Below are positions 1 to 7,272 of a stretch of 14,494 nt of DNA, in pieces. The stretch spans positions 1 to 14,494 of the forward strand of contig DATAAZ010000054.1 in the NCBI GenBank assembly GCA_036259875.1, given 5' to 3'. How positions within the stretch are numbered: the stretch's first letter is position 1; each line of letters starts with the position of its first letter. A model generated the notes under the pieces. It was not told where the DNA came from, did no database searches, and worked only from the letters and a program-made list of their open reading frames with translations. A program made the position numbers and the translations under genes. The stretch comes from DATAAZ01 sp036259875. GTDB taxonomy: Bacteria; Actinomycetota; Thermoleophilia; Gaiellales; Gaiellaceae.

Positions 1-231
1 AACCCCCGCCAGCTCGAGGAGATGTGGATGGACGCGTTCGACTGGGTCTACCGCGAGCACGACTACGCCGTCTTCACGATGACCATCCATCCCGACGTGA
101 GCGGACGCCCGCAGGTCCTGCTCATGCACGAGCGGATCATCGAGCACATCAACTCGCACGACGGCGTCCGCTGGGCGACGTTCGACGAGATCGCCGACGA
201 CTTCGCGCGGAGGAGCCCCCGCGCCGGCTGA
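1..231 (+). CDS. Polysaccharide deacetylase / PuuE-type amidohydrolase, C-terminal fragment
   Basis: The reading frame is open from the first base to TGA at 229-231 and gives 76 residues; the 5' part lies outside the window. The tail (TMTIHPDVSGRPQ, then LMHERIIEHINSHDGVRWATFDEIA with only short stretches conserved) resembles the C-terminus of NodB-fold deacetylases of the PuuE allantoinase / peptidoglycan deacetylase subgroup. There the His of the T(I/M)HP segment belongs to the active site and the 'SHDGV.WAT..EIA' helix closes the barrel. Some members of this fold open cyclic ureides or imides, which would suit a neighbourhood rich in hydantoinase-type enzymes, but the fragment cannot settle substrate. 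It is the only plus-strand gene and converges with the EamA gene, 4 bp away. Family assignment is fairly secure; function is not. Confidence 0.75.
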   Translation, partial: NPRQLEEMWMDAFDWVYREHDYAVFTMTIHPDVSGRPQVLLMHERIIEHINSHDGVRWATFDEIADDFARRSPRAG

Positions 232-235
232 GCCG

Positions 236-1105
236 TCAGCGGGTCGCGCCGACGAGCGCGCCGCCCGCGACGACGAGGGCGGCGGCGAGGAGGAGGCGGA
301 GCCCGACGCCCTCCACCCGGGGCAGAAAGGCGGCGGCCAAGAGAACGCCCCAGAGCGACTGCGTGGCGTTGAGCGGCGCGACGACCGTGACCTCGCCCGC
401 GTCGAGCGCGAGGACGAGCGCGATGTAGGCGAGCCCGAGGCAGACGCCCGCGGGGACGAACGCCGCGCCGGCGGATCGGACGAGCCGCGCGGGCGGCTCG
501 CGGCGGACGACCGCCAGGAAGGCGAGGAGGACGAGCGCTGCGGCCGCGAGCGAGACAGCCGCCGCCAAGAGCGGCTGCGTCCCGCTCTCGACGGAGGCCC
601 AGCGGACGGCGTTGTCGCGCACCGCGAACAGCCCTGCGGCCGCGAGCGCGAGCGCCGCCCCGGCGAGCCGGAAGCCGGGCGGGCGGTCCGGCTCGCGGGC
701 GAGGAGCGCGCCGCCGAGGAAAATGGCGACCGTCCCGACGGCAAGCGCGGCGGTGAGCGCCTCGTCGAGGAAGGCGATCGCGAGCGCCGCTGAGAGAATC
801 GGCGCCGTTCCGACGAGCACGGCCGTCCGGGCCGCGCCGATGTCGCGGATCGCGCGGACGAAGAGAATCTGCGACGCGCCCGGGACGATCGCGCCGACGA
901 GCGCGAACGCCCAGAGGCCCCCGGGGTCCGCGCCCTCGACTGCGACGACCGGGGCGGCGGCGAGCACGGCGACGAGGGAGCCGACGAGCGCGACGGCGAG
1001 CGCGCCCGCCTCCGCGTCGGGCCGGCGCCGGAGGCCGAGGCGGATGGTGACGGCGAGCGCGCCGAAGAGCACGGCGGCGGTGGTCGCGAGGACGACGACG
1101 GCCAC
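236..1105 (-). CDS. EamA/DMT-family membrane transporter
   Basis: This is a 289-residue, very hydrophobic protein with about ten predicted membrane segments. It forms two tandem EamA repeats, roughly residues 1-137 and 145-288. The segment ending each repeat's fourth helix is recognisable: TAVLVGTAPILSAALAIAFL near 94-113 and VVAPLNATQSLWGVLLAAAF near 241-260. The family exports or takes up small metabolites in the inner membrane; substrate cannot be read from sequence. The start is GTG at 1105. No in-frame ATG lies upstream before the TAG that ends the preceding amidohydrolase gene, 51 bp away, and no clear Shine-Dalgarno site is visible. It could be the last gene of the transporter operon or have its own weak promoter. 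In this context, export of a catabolic by-product or amino acid is plausible but unproven. Confidence 0.85.
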   Translation of the reverse strand: MAVVVLATTAAVLFGALAVTIRLGLRRRPDAEAGALAVALVGSLVAVLAAAPVVAVEGADPGGLWAFALVGAIVPGASQILFVRAIRDIGAARTAVLVGTAPILSAALAIAFLDEALTAALAVGTVAIFLGGALLAREPDRPPGFRLAGAALALAAAGLFAVRDNAVRWASVESGTQPLLAAAVSLAAAALVLLAFLAVVRREPPARLVRSAGAAFVPAGVCLGLAYIALVLALDAGEVTVVAPLNATQSLWGVLLAAAFLPRVEGVGLRLLLAAALVVAGGALVGATR

Positions 1106-1118
1106 GCGAGCACCGGGA

Positions 1119-1146
1119 CGGAGGCGGAGCCGGCGCCCCGCCTCCG
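1119..1146 (-). other. Hairpin between amidohydrolase and EamA genes
   Basis: Inverted repeat in the 51 bp gap. The 8-base arm GGAGGCGG (1120-1127) pairs with CCGCCTCC (1138-1145) around a 10-base G+C-rich loop, and one more C-G pair outside extends it to 1119/1146. No T-run follows on the minus strand, so it is not a classic intrinsic terminator. It could end or stabilise the upstream transcript. Confidence 0.4.
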
Positions 1147-1156
1147 CCGCTGCGTC

Positions 1157-1810
1157 CTAGACTCCGACTCCCGCGCGCTCGGGGACGCTCTCCAGGTACG
1201 CGAGCGCGTCCTCGAGCGAGACGACGTCGGCGTACTTCGCCTGGATGTCGAAGAGGTTCGCCTCGTGCGGTGCCTCCGCGCGGTCGCCCACGCACTCGCG
1301 CGGGACGAGCGTGGGGAACCCGTGCTGGAGAAGGTCGACGGCGGTCGCCCGGATACACCCGCTCGTCGTCGCCCCGCAGAGGACGACGGTATCCACTCCC
1401 TGCGAGACGAGGATCGCGGCGAGGTTCGTGCCGAAGAACGCCGAGGCGCCCTTCTTCACGATCACCGTCTCGTCCTCGCGGCGCTCGAGGCGGGGGTCGA
1501 CCTCAACCCAGCGTCCGCCGAGCTGGAGGTCGGCGAGCGCGGGCGCCTTCTGGATCCAGAGAGCCCCGTCCTTCAGGCTCGACTCGAAGCCGATCGTCGT
1601 GAAGACGACGGCGAGCCCTTTCGCCCGCGCGGCGTCGAGGAGCCGCCTGGTCGCGTCGATCTCGTCGCTCATGTCGGCTCCGAGGGCGCACTCAGGATCG
1701 GTGAAGCCGCAGCTGAAGTCGACGACGAGCAAGGCGGGCCGCTCGCCTACGACGAGGCTCTCGCCCAGGCGCGCGCGCTCGTAGACCTCCCGCGCCTGCT
1801 CGTCCGTCAT
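1157..1810 (-). CDS. Isochorismatase-fold amidohydrolase (N-carbamoylsarcosine amidase-like), copy 1
   Basis: A 217-residue cysteine hydrolase. The triad expected for the family is visible: Asp31 (VVDFSCGFTDP), Lys119 (VKKGASAFFGT) and Cys152 (GATTSGCIRA). These enzymes hydrolyse C-N bonds of N-carbamoyl amino acids, half-amides such as maleamate, or related cytosolic substrates. The long conserved C-terminus (VPRECVGDR, HEANLFDIQAKYADVVS) places it in the N-carbamoylsarcosine amidase/maleamate amidohydrolase branch rather than with true isochorismatases. Its ATG overlaps the hydantoinase stop in an ATGA (1807-1810), so the two are translationally coupled. The simplest role is removing the carbamoyl group from the product of that hydantoinase. 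The frame stays open far upstream, to 3262, but that part is antisense-like shadow over the hydantoinase gene, so I start at the overlapping ATG. A paralogue lies at 12322-12948. Confidence 0.92.
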   Translation of the reverse strand: MTDEQAREVYERARLGESLVVGERPALLVVDFSCGFTDPECALGADMSDEIDATRRLLDAARAKGLAVVFTTIGFESSLKDGALWIQKAPALADLQLGGRWVEVDPRLERREDETVIVKKGASAFFGTNLAAILVSQGVDTVVLCGATTSGCIRATAVDLLQHGFPTLVPRECVGDRAEAPHEANLFDIQAKYADVVSLEDALAYLESVPERAGVGV

Positions 1811-3222
1811 GCGAGCGCCCTCGCCGCCGGCGTCAGCTGCTCGCCGGAGCGCGCCCGCTTGACGAAGCGGCCCGCACCCGGCTCTGCCACGAGCTCGTCG
1901 TCCTCGACGATGACCTGGCCGCGCACGAGGACGACCTCGGGCGCCCCCCGCACCTCGGTCCCCTCGAAGAGGTTGTAGTTCACCCGCGAGTGTTGGGTCT
2001 CGGCGGAGATCGTCAACGGCTTCTCGGGGTCCCAGACGACGACGTCGGCGTCGCTCCCGACGGCGATCGTCCCCTTCCGCGGGTAGAGCCCGAACCGCTT
2101 CGCGACGTTCGTCGAGGTCAGCTCCACGAACCGGTTCAGGGAGATGCGGCCGCTGCGAACGCCGAAGTGGTGCAGCATGTGGAGCCGGTTCTCGATGCCC
2201 GGCCCGCCGTTCGGCACCTTCTCGAATTCGCGGCCGTTGACCGCCTTCTGGTCTGGCCAGTTGAACGGGCAGTGGTCGGTCGAGAGGACGGAGAGGTCGT
2301 CCGTGACCAGCGCCTTCCAGAGGTGCTCCTGCTGCTCCTTTGGGCGCGGCGGCGGCGTGTAGATGTACTTCGCGCCCTCCCAGTCGGGCTGCTCGAGCGC
2401 GCTCTCGTCGACGAAGAGGTACTGCGTGCACGTCTCGCCCCAGACGTCCCATCCCTTCTCCCGCGCGAGCGCGATCGGCTCGACGGCGGGCTGACAGGAG
2501 ACGTGGACGACGTACAGCGGACACCCGGCGACGCGCGCCAGCTGGATCGCCCGGTTCGTCGCCTCGGCCTCCGTCTCCATCGGGCGCGTCCGCGCGTGCC
2601 AGATCGGATCCGTCTTCCCCTCCGCCACCGCCTTCTTGACGATCACGTCGATAGCGTCGCCGTTCTCGGCATGCACCATCACGAGGCCGCCCGTCTCGCT
2701 CGCGACCTCCATCGTCTTGAAGAGCGTCTCGTCGTCGACCATGACCGCGCCCTTGTACGCCATGAAGAGCTTGTACGACGTGATGCCCTCGTCCGGCAGC
2801 TTCGCGAGCGCGTCGAGCCCACCGCCGCCCTCGAGGTCCGTGACGCCGATGTGGAAGCCCACGTCGATCACGGGCTTCGCGCGCTCGATCTTCTCGAAGT
2901 AGTTGTCGAGCGCCTCGGGGAACGGCGTGCCGGGCGCCTGCATGCAGAAGTCGACGAGCGACGTCGTCCCCCCGTAGGCGGCCGCGACGGTGCCCGAGGT
3001 GAAGTCGTCGCACGTCGTCGTGCCGCCGAAGAACATCTCGATGTGGGTGTGGGGGTCGATGGCACCCGGGAGCACGTACTTCCCGCTCGCGTCGATGACC
3101 TTGTCGGCCTGGATGTCGAGGGACTCCCCGATCAGCGAGACCGTCTCGCCGTCGATGTAGACGTCGCCGACGTAGTCGTCGGCCGCCGTAACGATCCGGC
3201 CGCCCTTGATCAGTACGGACAT
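1807..3222 (-). CDS. hydA: D-hydantoinase / dihydropyrimidinase
   Basis: A 471-residue amidohydrolase-superfamily enzyme of normal length for the family. The binuclear metal site is complete: His58 and His60 (AIDPHTHIEMFFGG), the carboxylated Lys151 (SYKLFMAYKG), His184 (MVHAENGD), His240 (VVHVSC) and Asp316 (STDHCPF). The family hydrolytically opens 5-substituted hydantoins, dihydrouracil or related cyclic amides/imides to N-carbamoyl or half-amide products in the cytoplasm. A strong Shine-Dalgarno site (AAAGGAGGT, 3228-3236) precedes the ATG at 3222. It lies 36 bp after the asparaginase-type gene and overlaps the downstream amidohydrolase by 4 bp, a classical hydantoinase plus carbamoylase pairing. 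Whether the natural substrate is dihydropyrimidine, hydantoin or cyclic imide cannot be read from sequence. The gene symbol is at family level. Confidence 0.95.
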   Translation of the reverse strand: MSVLIKGGRIVTAADDYVGDVYIDGETVSLIGESLDIQADKVIDASGKYVLPGAIDPHTHIEMFFGGTTTCDDFTSGTVAAAYGGTTSLVDFCMQAPGTPFPEALDNYFEKIERAKPVIDVGFHIGVTDLEGGGGLDALAKLPDEGITSYKLFMAYKGAVMVDDETLFKTMEVASETGGLVMVHAENGDAIDVIVKKAVAEGKTDPIWHARTRPMETEAEATNRAIQLARVAGCPLYVVHVSCQPAVEPIALAREKGWDVWGETCTQYLFVDESALEQPDWEGAKYIYTPPPRPKEQQEHLWKALVTDDLSVLSTDHCPFNWPDQKAVNGREFEKVPNGGPGIENRLHMLHHFGVRSGRISLNRFVELTSTNVAKRFGLYPRKGTIAVGSDADVVVWDPEKPLTISAETQHSRVNYNLFEGTEVRGAPEVVLVRGQVIVEDDELVAEPGAGRFVKRARSGEQLTPAARALA

Positions 3223-3227
3223 GGCTG

Positions 3228-3236
3228 ACCTCCTTT
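3228..3236 (-). promoter_or_regulatory. Strong ribosome-binding site of the hydantoinase gene
   Basis: The minus strand reads AAAGGAGGT, nearly a full anti-Shine-Dalgarno complement, a few bases before the ATG at 3222. It supports that start and suggests high independent translation of the hydantoinase within the operon. Confidence 0.8.
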
Positions 3237-3245
3237 GTCTGACTT
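3236..3245 (-). promoter_or_regulatory. Shared motif AAGTCAGACA, site 1 (candidate operator)
   Basis: The ten bases AAGTCAGACA on the minus strand sit immediately 5' of the hydantoinase Shine-Dalgarno site. The identical ten bases recur at 9809-9818 and a one-base variant at 8838-8847, both also in intergenic gaps. The core GTC-N-GAC is a short palindrome of the kind bound by FadR-subfamily GntR regulators. The role is inferred only. Confidence 0.35.
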
Positions 3246-3258
3246 TCGAGCCTAACCC

Positions 3259-4227
3259 TCACCCGGCCTCGGCGGCAAGGGTCTCGTCGACGTCGAGCCC
3301 GGCGGCGAGAGCGAGCTGGAGGAGGACGCGCGCTTTCGGGCCGGCGAGGTCGCCCGCGAAGACGGCGCCGGCGTCGGCGAGGTCCTTGCCGCCGCCCCGC
3401 CCGTAGACCGGCTCGACCCGGCCGGCGGCGCAGCGGGAGCAGACGACGACGGGCACGCCCGCCTGCACGGCCGCCTCGACGCCGGGGAGCACGCGCTCGT
3501 TCGCGTTGCCGCGGCCCGTCCCTTCGAGCACGATCGCCCGGCTCCCCGCCTGGCGGGAGGCGCGCAAGAGGGTGTCGTCGGCGCCCGCGTAGAGGCGGAT
3601 CAGGTCGACGCGCGGCAGCGCCGCGGACGGCCGGGGAAGCGGCCGGCTCCGCTCGGGGCGGCGCCGGAAGAGAACGCGCGTCCCGTCGACATGGCCGAGC
3701 GGCCCGTAGCCGGGAGAGGCGAACGCGCGAAGCGCGCTCGTATGCACCTTCCGGGCCTCGCGAGCGGCGTGCACCTCGCCGTCGAAAACGACGAGGGCGC
3801 CGCGCCCGCGCGCCTCGAGGGTCAGGCCGACCCGGATCGCGTTTCGCAGGTTGCGGGGGCCGTCCGAGTCGGGCTCGTCGGCCGCGCGCTGGGCTCCCGT
3901 GAGGAGCACGGGCTTGTCCGAGTCGAGCAGGCGGTCGACGAGGTAGACGCTCTCCTCCATCGTGTCCGTCCCGTGTGTGACGACGACGCCCGCGACGTCG
4001 TCTCGGCGGCAGTGCTCGCGCACGCGGTCGGAGAGCGCGAGCGCGAGGTCGCCGTGCACGTCGAAGCTCGGGACGCGCGCGAAGTCGTCGAGGTCGAGCG
4101 GAGGGCCGTCGCGCCAGCCGAGCATGTCGACGAGCTCCTCCCCGGTGACGGCCGGAACCAGCTTCCCCGTGGCGGAGTCGGGGCGCATGCCGATCGTGCC
4201 GCCCGTGGAGACGACGACGATCTTCAC
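3259..4227 (-). CDS. L-asparaginase-family amidohydrolase
   Basis: A 322-residue protein of the bacterial asparaginase/glutaminase family. The catalytic elements are in order: first threonine Thr11 (STGGTIGM), then Thr87-Asp88 (THGTDTMEE), and the general-base lysine Lys160 (VFDGEVHAAREARK). LLTGAQR at 108-114 and GTGRGNA in the C-terminal half are also family hallmarks. No signal peptide is visible, so it should act in the cytoplasm. It would release ammonia from a side-chain or other carboxamide, classically Asn to Asp. The start is GTG at 4227, 8 bp after the permease stop, so it belongs to the same operon as the ABC importer. That placement suggests its substrate is the imported compound or a degradation intermediate rather than routine asparagine supply; this is inference. 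Confidence 0.93.
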   Translation of the reverse strand: MKIVVVSTGGTIGMRPDSATGKLVPAVTGEELVDMLGWRDGPPLDLDDFARVPSFDVHGDLALALSDRVREHCRRDDVAGVVVTHGTDTMEESVYLVDRLLDSDKPVLLTGAQRAADEPDSDGPRNLRNAIRVGLTLEARGRGALVVFDGEVHAAREARKVHTSALRAFASPGYGPLGHVDGTRVLFRRRPERSRPLPRPSAALPRVDLIRLYAGADDTLLRASRQAGSRAIVLEGTGRGNANERVLPGVEAAVQAGVPVVVCSRCAAGRVEPVYGRGGGKDLADAGAVFAGDLAGPKARVLLQLALAAGLDVDETLAAEAG

Positions 4228-4235
4228 CGGCCGTG

Positions 4236-5135
4236 CTACCGGGGCTCGGAAGCAGGCACGCCGACGGGCTCGGGGTGCGGAATCTCCGTCGTGACCTCCG
4301 CGAGCTCTCGCCGCGAGCGAAGCTGCCTCGCCCGCCGTCTAAGGATGATCGCGGCGGCCGCGAGGAACATCACCACCGCGAGCAGCGAGACGGCCGTCGT
4401 CGCCGTCCCGAGCGCGTAGAGGTCCGGTCGGATGACGGAGCCGACCGTGAGCGCGAAGATCTCGAGCGGCAGCGTGTTCTCCCCCGCGGCGAGGAGCGCA
4501 GTCCGGTCGTACTCGTTCCAGGCGAGCGTGAACCCGAAGAGGAAGGAGCCGAGGAGCCCGGTCCAGACGAGCGGGAGCGTCACCTCGCGGAACGTACGCA
4601 GGCTGCCGGCTCCGAGGTCGCGCGACGCCTCCTCGACGGCATCGTCGTAGCGGTTCCAGACGGCAACCATGATGAGGAAGCCGAACGGGAGCCCCCAGAC
4701 GACGTTGGTGCCGAGCGCGGTCTCCCAGAGGCCCGTCCGCTCCCCCATGTACCGCCAGAAGAACGCCGTGCCAAGGCTGAGGAGGATCCCCGGCGTCATG
4801 AGCGCCAGCATCACGAGGTAGAAGAGCGCGCCGTCCGCGCGGAAGCGCCGTCGATAGCCCATCGAGAGGGTGAGGGCGAGGATCGCGACGACGATGCCGG
4901 CCACCGCGGCCAGCTCGAGCGAGCGAATCGCGGTCTCGCGAATGCTGTCCGCGCGCGGCCCGCTGACGAGCTGGTCCCACCAGTGCACGCCGAGGCCTCG
5001 CATCGGGAAGGTCACCGCGCCTTGCGGCCCCTGGAAGGAAAGCGCGGCCATCACGATCATCGGCCCGTAGAGGAAGAGCAGGAAGATGAGGAAGTAGACG
5101 GCGAGGATTCGCCTCGTCCAGCGGCCGCGCTTCAT
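4236..5135 (-). CDS. ABC transporter permease, PotC/PotI-type (spermidine/putrescine family)
   Basis: A 299-residue inner-membrane protein with about six transmembrane segments. The first is at residues 10-33 after a short basic N-terminus. The EAA loop that docks on the ATPase is at about 169-188 (EASRDLGAGS...REVTLPLV). The family resemblance is to the second permease of spermidine/putrescine-type importers. The ATG at 5135 shares its A with the TGA of the first permease gene (TGATG), and GGGAGGAG upstream provides a ribosome site, so translation is coupled. The C-terminus carries a polar tail of about 30 residues beyond the last helix (RRRARQLRSRR, then acidic and Pro-rich), longer than usual. 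The asparaginase-type gene follows after 8 bp. Confidence 0.93.
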   Translation of the reverse strand: MKRGRWTRRILAVYFLIFLLFLYGPMIVMAALSFQGPQGAVTFPMRGLGVHWWDQLVSGPRADSIRETAIRSLELAAVAGIVVAILALTLSMGYRRRFRADGALFYLVMLALMTPGILLSLGTAFFWRYMGERTGLWETALGTNVVWGLPFGFLIMVAVWNRYDDAVEEASRDLGAGSLRTFREVTLPLVWTGLLGSFLFGFTLAWNEYDRTALLAAGENTLPLEIFALTVGSVIRPDLYALGTATTAVSLLAVVMFLAAAAIILRRRARQLRSRRELAEVTTEIPHPEPVGVPASEPR

Positions 5136-6127
5136 CAGAGCTCCTCCCGCAGGTTCGAGAACCGGAGCAGGACGAAGACCCCGAGGAACATCGCGACGAC
5201 GAGGAACACGGCCGACGCGGCCGCCTGCGGGAACTGCACCGACGCGACCTGCGTCTGAACGATCGTGCCGACGGACGCCACCTGCCCGCCCCCGATGATG
5301 CGGACGGTCGCGAACTCGCCCATCGTGAGGATGAAGACGAAGATCGACCCGATGACGACCCCGGGCATCGCCTGTGGGAGGATGACCTCGCGGAACGTCT
5401 TGAACGAGTTGGCACCCAGGTCGCGCGCCGCCTCGAGGGAGCTCCGGTCGATCTGCGCGAGCATGAAGAAGAGGGGCGCGATCATGAAGAGGATGTAGAG
5501 CTGGAGCATCGCCACCGTGACGGCGAAGTCCGAGAAGAGAAGGATGTCGAGCGGCTCGCCGATCAGCCCGACCTCCTGCAGCGCCGTGTTGAGCGCCCCC
5601 TCGCGACCCATCATCGGAATCCAGGCCACCGCCCGGATGAGATAGCTCGTCCAGAACGGGGCGAGCGCGACGATGAAGAGCGCGATCTGCATCCGCAGGC
5701 TCGTCACGCTGATGGCGAGGAAGTACGCAACCGGGAAGCCGAGCAGGAGCGCGGCCGCCACGATCACGAGCGAGTGCCAGAAGCTGTCCCAGAGCTGGCT
5801 CCAGTAGACGTTCGAGCGGAACAGGAACTCGTAGTTCTCGAGCGTCCAGGCCGCCTCGAAGCCGCTGACCGTGCGGGTCCAGAAGCTGACCAGGACGATC
5901 ATGACAACCGGGATGAGCAGGTAGAAGAGGAGCCAGACCGCGCCCGGCGTGGTCCACGCGACCGTGATGAGGCCGCGACGCCCGCGCGCCGCGGCGCGCG
6001 CCCGCTCGCCGAGCGCCGCCGTCTCCTGCGTCGGCTCGGCGAGGATCTGCTCGGCCTGCTCGATCTCCTGAGTGCGGAGGCCGCCGTCCCCTCTCAGCCC
6101 GCCCTCACGCTCGGAGGGGCTGGACAT
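5135..6127 (-). CDS. ABC transporter permease, PotB/PotH-type (spermidine/putrescine family)
   Basis: A 330-residue permease. A polar N-terminal extension of about 50 residues, rich in Glu, Gln, Ala and Arg, precedes the first membrane helix (WLLFYLLIPVVMIVLVSFW, 65-83). Five more helices follow. The EAA cytoplasmic loop is at 232-251 (LEAARDLGANSFKTFREVIL, preceding a Pro). Together with the adjacent permease it would form the heterodimeric channel of a type I importer. The start at 6127 lies 23 bp inside the ATPase gene and has an AAGGAGG ribosome site within that coding sequence. The long polar N-terminus is unusual for the family and looks genuine, because the overlap and ribosome site point to this ATG, though a later start cannot be excluded. 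Confidence 0.93.
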   Translation of the reverse strand: MSSPSEREGGLRGDGGLRTQEIEQAEQILAEPTQETAALGERARAAARGRRGLITVAWTTPGAVWLLFYLLIPVVMIVLVSFWTRTVSGFEAAWTLENYEFLFRSNVYWSQLWDSFWHSLVIVAAALLLGFPVAYFLAISVTSLRMQIALFIVALAPFWTSYLIRAVAWIPMMGREGALNTALQEVGLIGEPLDILLFSDFAVTVAMLQLYILFMIAPLFFMLAQIDRSSLEAARDLGANSFKTFREVILPQAMPGVVIGSIFVFILTMGEFATVRIIGGGQVASVGTIVQTQVASVQFPQAAASAVFLVVAMFLGVFVLLRFSNLREEL

Positions 6128-7256
6128 CCTCCTCCTTCCAGGAGAGCCGTACCGTGGACCCCTCCCGGCCCTGGAACTCGGGGTAGCGGTCGCCGGACAC
6201 CTTCGCGAGCAGCCGCTTGCCGCCCGCGGAGAGGTGGAGCTTCACGAGGTCGCCGAGGTACTCCACGACGTCGATCGAGCCCGCGATCTGGTTCGGCCCC
6301 TCGGCGGCCGCGGCGTCCGTCTGCACCTGAATCGCCGCGGCTCGCACGGACACCGCCGCGGGCCTTCCGACCTCGAAGCCGTCCGCCGGCGCGCGCACGT
6401 CGATCTCGACGTCCTCGCCCTCCAGCCGGAGGCGCTCGCCGTCGCGCGACGCGACCGTGCCGTGAAAGATGTTGTTGTCGCCCATGAACGTCGCCACCCG
6501 AACGTTCTCGGGCCTCGTCGAGATCGTGTACGGGTCGGCCATCTGCTCGATGCGGCCGTCGTGCATGACGACGACCCTGTCGGCGACGGAGAGCGCCTCC
6601 TCCTGATCGTGCGTGACGTGAATGAACATGAGGCCGGTCTGCCGCTGGAGGCTGCGGAGCTCCACGCGCATCCGGAGGCGGAGGAGCCGGTCGAGGTCGC
6701 CGAGCGGCTCGTCGAGCAGGAGCGCCTTCGGCTCCATGACGAGGACGCGGGCGAGCGCCACGCGCTGCTGCTGCCCACCCGAGAGGGCGCTCGGCTTGCG
6801 GTCGGCCATCTCGCCGAGCCCGACCATCTCGAGCGCCTCGCGCGCCCGCTCGCGGCGAGCCTCCTTCCCGATCCCGTGCATCTTCAGCCCGAACTCGACG
6901 TTCTCCCGCACGCTCCGATGGGGGAAGAGGGCGAAGTGCTGGAAGACGGTCGTCGTCGGGCGCTTGTCCGGCGGGAGTCCGAGCAGGCTCTGGCCGTCCA
7001 TGACGATGTCGCCGCTGGTCGGCTCCTCGTGCCCGCCGATCATCCGGAGGGTCGTCGTCTTCCCACAGCCGGAGGCGCCGAGGAGGACGACGTACTCGCC
7101 GTGCTGGATGTGCAAGTCGATGGCGTCCACGGCGACGACCTCCTCGCCGAAGCGCTTCGTCAGGCTCCGGAGCTCGAGCCCGCCCGCGGCCGAAGGCTTC
7201 GAGGGGGCCGCCTCGGCGGCCCCCTCGTGATGCGTCAGCACCTGCTCGCGAGCCAT
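6105..7256 (-). CDS. ABC transporter ATP-binding protein, PotA-type
   Basis: A 383-residue ATPase with a complete nucleotide-binding domain. The Walker A is GASGCGKTT (60-68), the Q-loop Gln106 (TVFQHFALFPH), the signature LSGGQQQR (158-165), the Walker B ends LLLDEP (Asp182, Glu183) and the switch His216 (HVTHDQEEA). The D-loop reads LGDLD rather than the commoner L(S/G)ALD. Residues from about 240 onward form a TOBE-type regulatory domain, as in PotA/MalK-class importers. It energises the adjacent permeases. The ATG at 7256 lies 16 bp after the binding-protein stop. The first 26 residues (Ala, Glu and Pro-rich) are an extension before the usual start, and their DNA forms a long perfect hairpin (7200-7227). 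Confidence 0.95.
   Translation of the reverse strand: MAREQVLTHHEGAAEAAPSKPSAAGGLELRSLTKRFGEEVVAVDAIDLHIQHGEYVVLLGASGCGKTTTLRMIGGHEEPTSGDIVMDGQSLLGLPPDKRPTTTVFQHFALFPHRSVRENVEFGLKMHGIGKEARRERAREALEMVGLGEMADRKPSALSGGQQQRVALARVLVMEPKALLLDEPLGDLDRLLRLRMRVELRSLQRQTGLMFIHVTHDQEEALSVADRVVVMHDGRIEQMADPYTISTRPENVRVATFMGDNNIFHGTVASRDGERLRLEGEDVEIDVRAPADGFEVGRPAAVSVRAAAIQVQTDAAAAEGPNQIAGSIDVVEYLGDLVKLHLSAGGKRLLAKVSGDRYPEFQGREGSTVRLSWKEEDVQPLRA
7200..7227 (-). other. Perfect 13-bp hairpin inside the 5' end of the ATPase gene
   Basis: The arms are 7200-7212 and 7215-7227 (core GAGGGGGCCGCC against GGCGGCCCCCTC), fully complementary, with only two bases between them. In RNA the innermost pairs would open to make a 4-base or larger loop. 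It starts about 30 bases after the ATPase ATG and has no following T-run. It sits just downstream of the binding-protein gene. A stable structure there could protect the 3' end of the binding-protein message and lower expression of downstream genes. The role is inferred. Confidence 0.6.
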
Positions 7257-7272
7257 GCGCGCGAGATCCTAA

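Noticed and set aside
228..240. Intrinsic terminator between the convergent deacetylase and EamA genes
   Set aside because: Only four bases separate the two stops and I see no hairpin with a T-run on either strand.
1990..3228. Long plus-strand open frame of 412 codons
   Set aside because: Antisense shadow of the hydantoinase, rich in Arg/Val/Leu/Asp as expected from G+C-rich opposite-strand frames; no recognisable domain.
1811..3262. Open frame extending the copy-1 amidohydrolase by 484 codons upstream on the minus strand
   Set aside because: The extension is Arg/Gly-rich, shows no family resemblance and lies entirely over the hydantoinase gene in another frame; the ATGA overlap gives a natural start at 1810.
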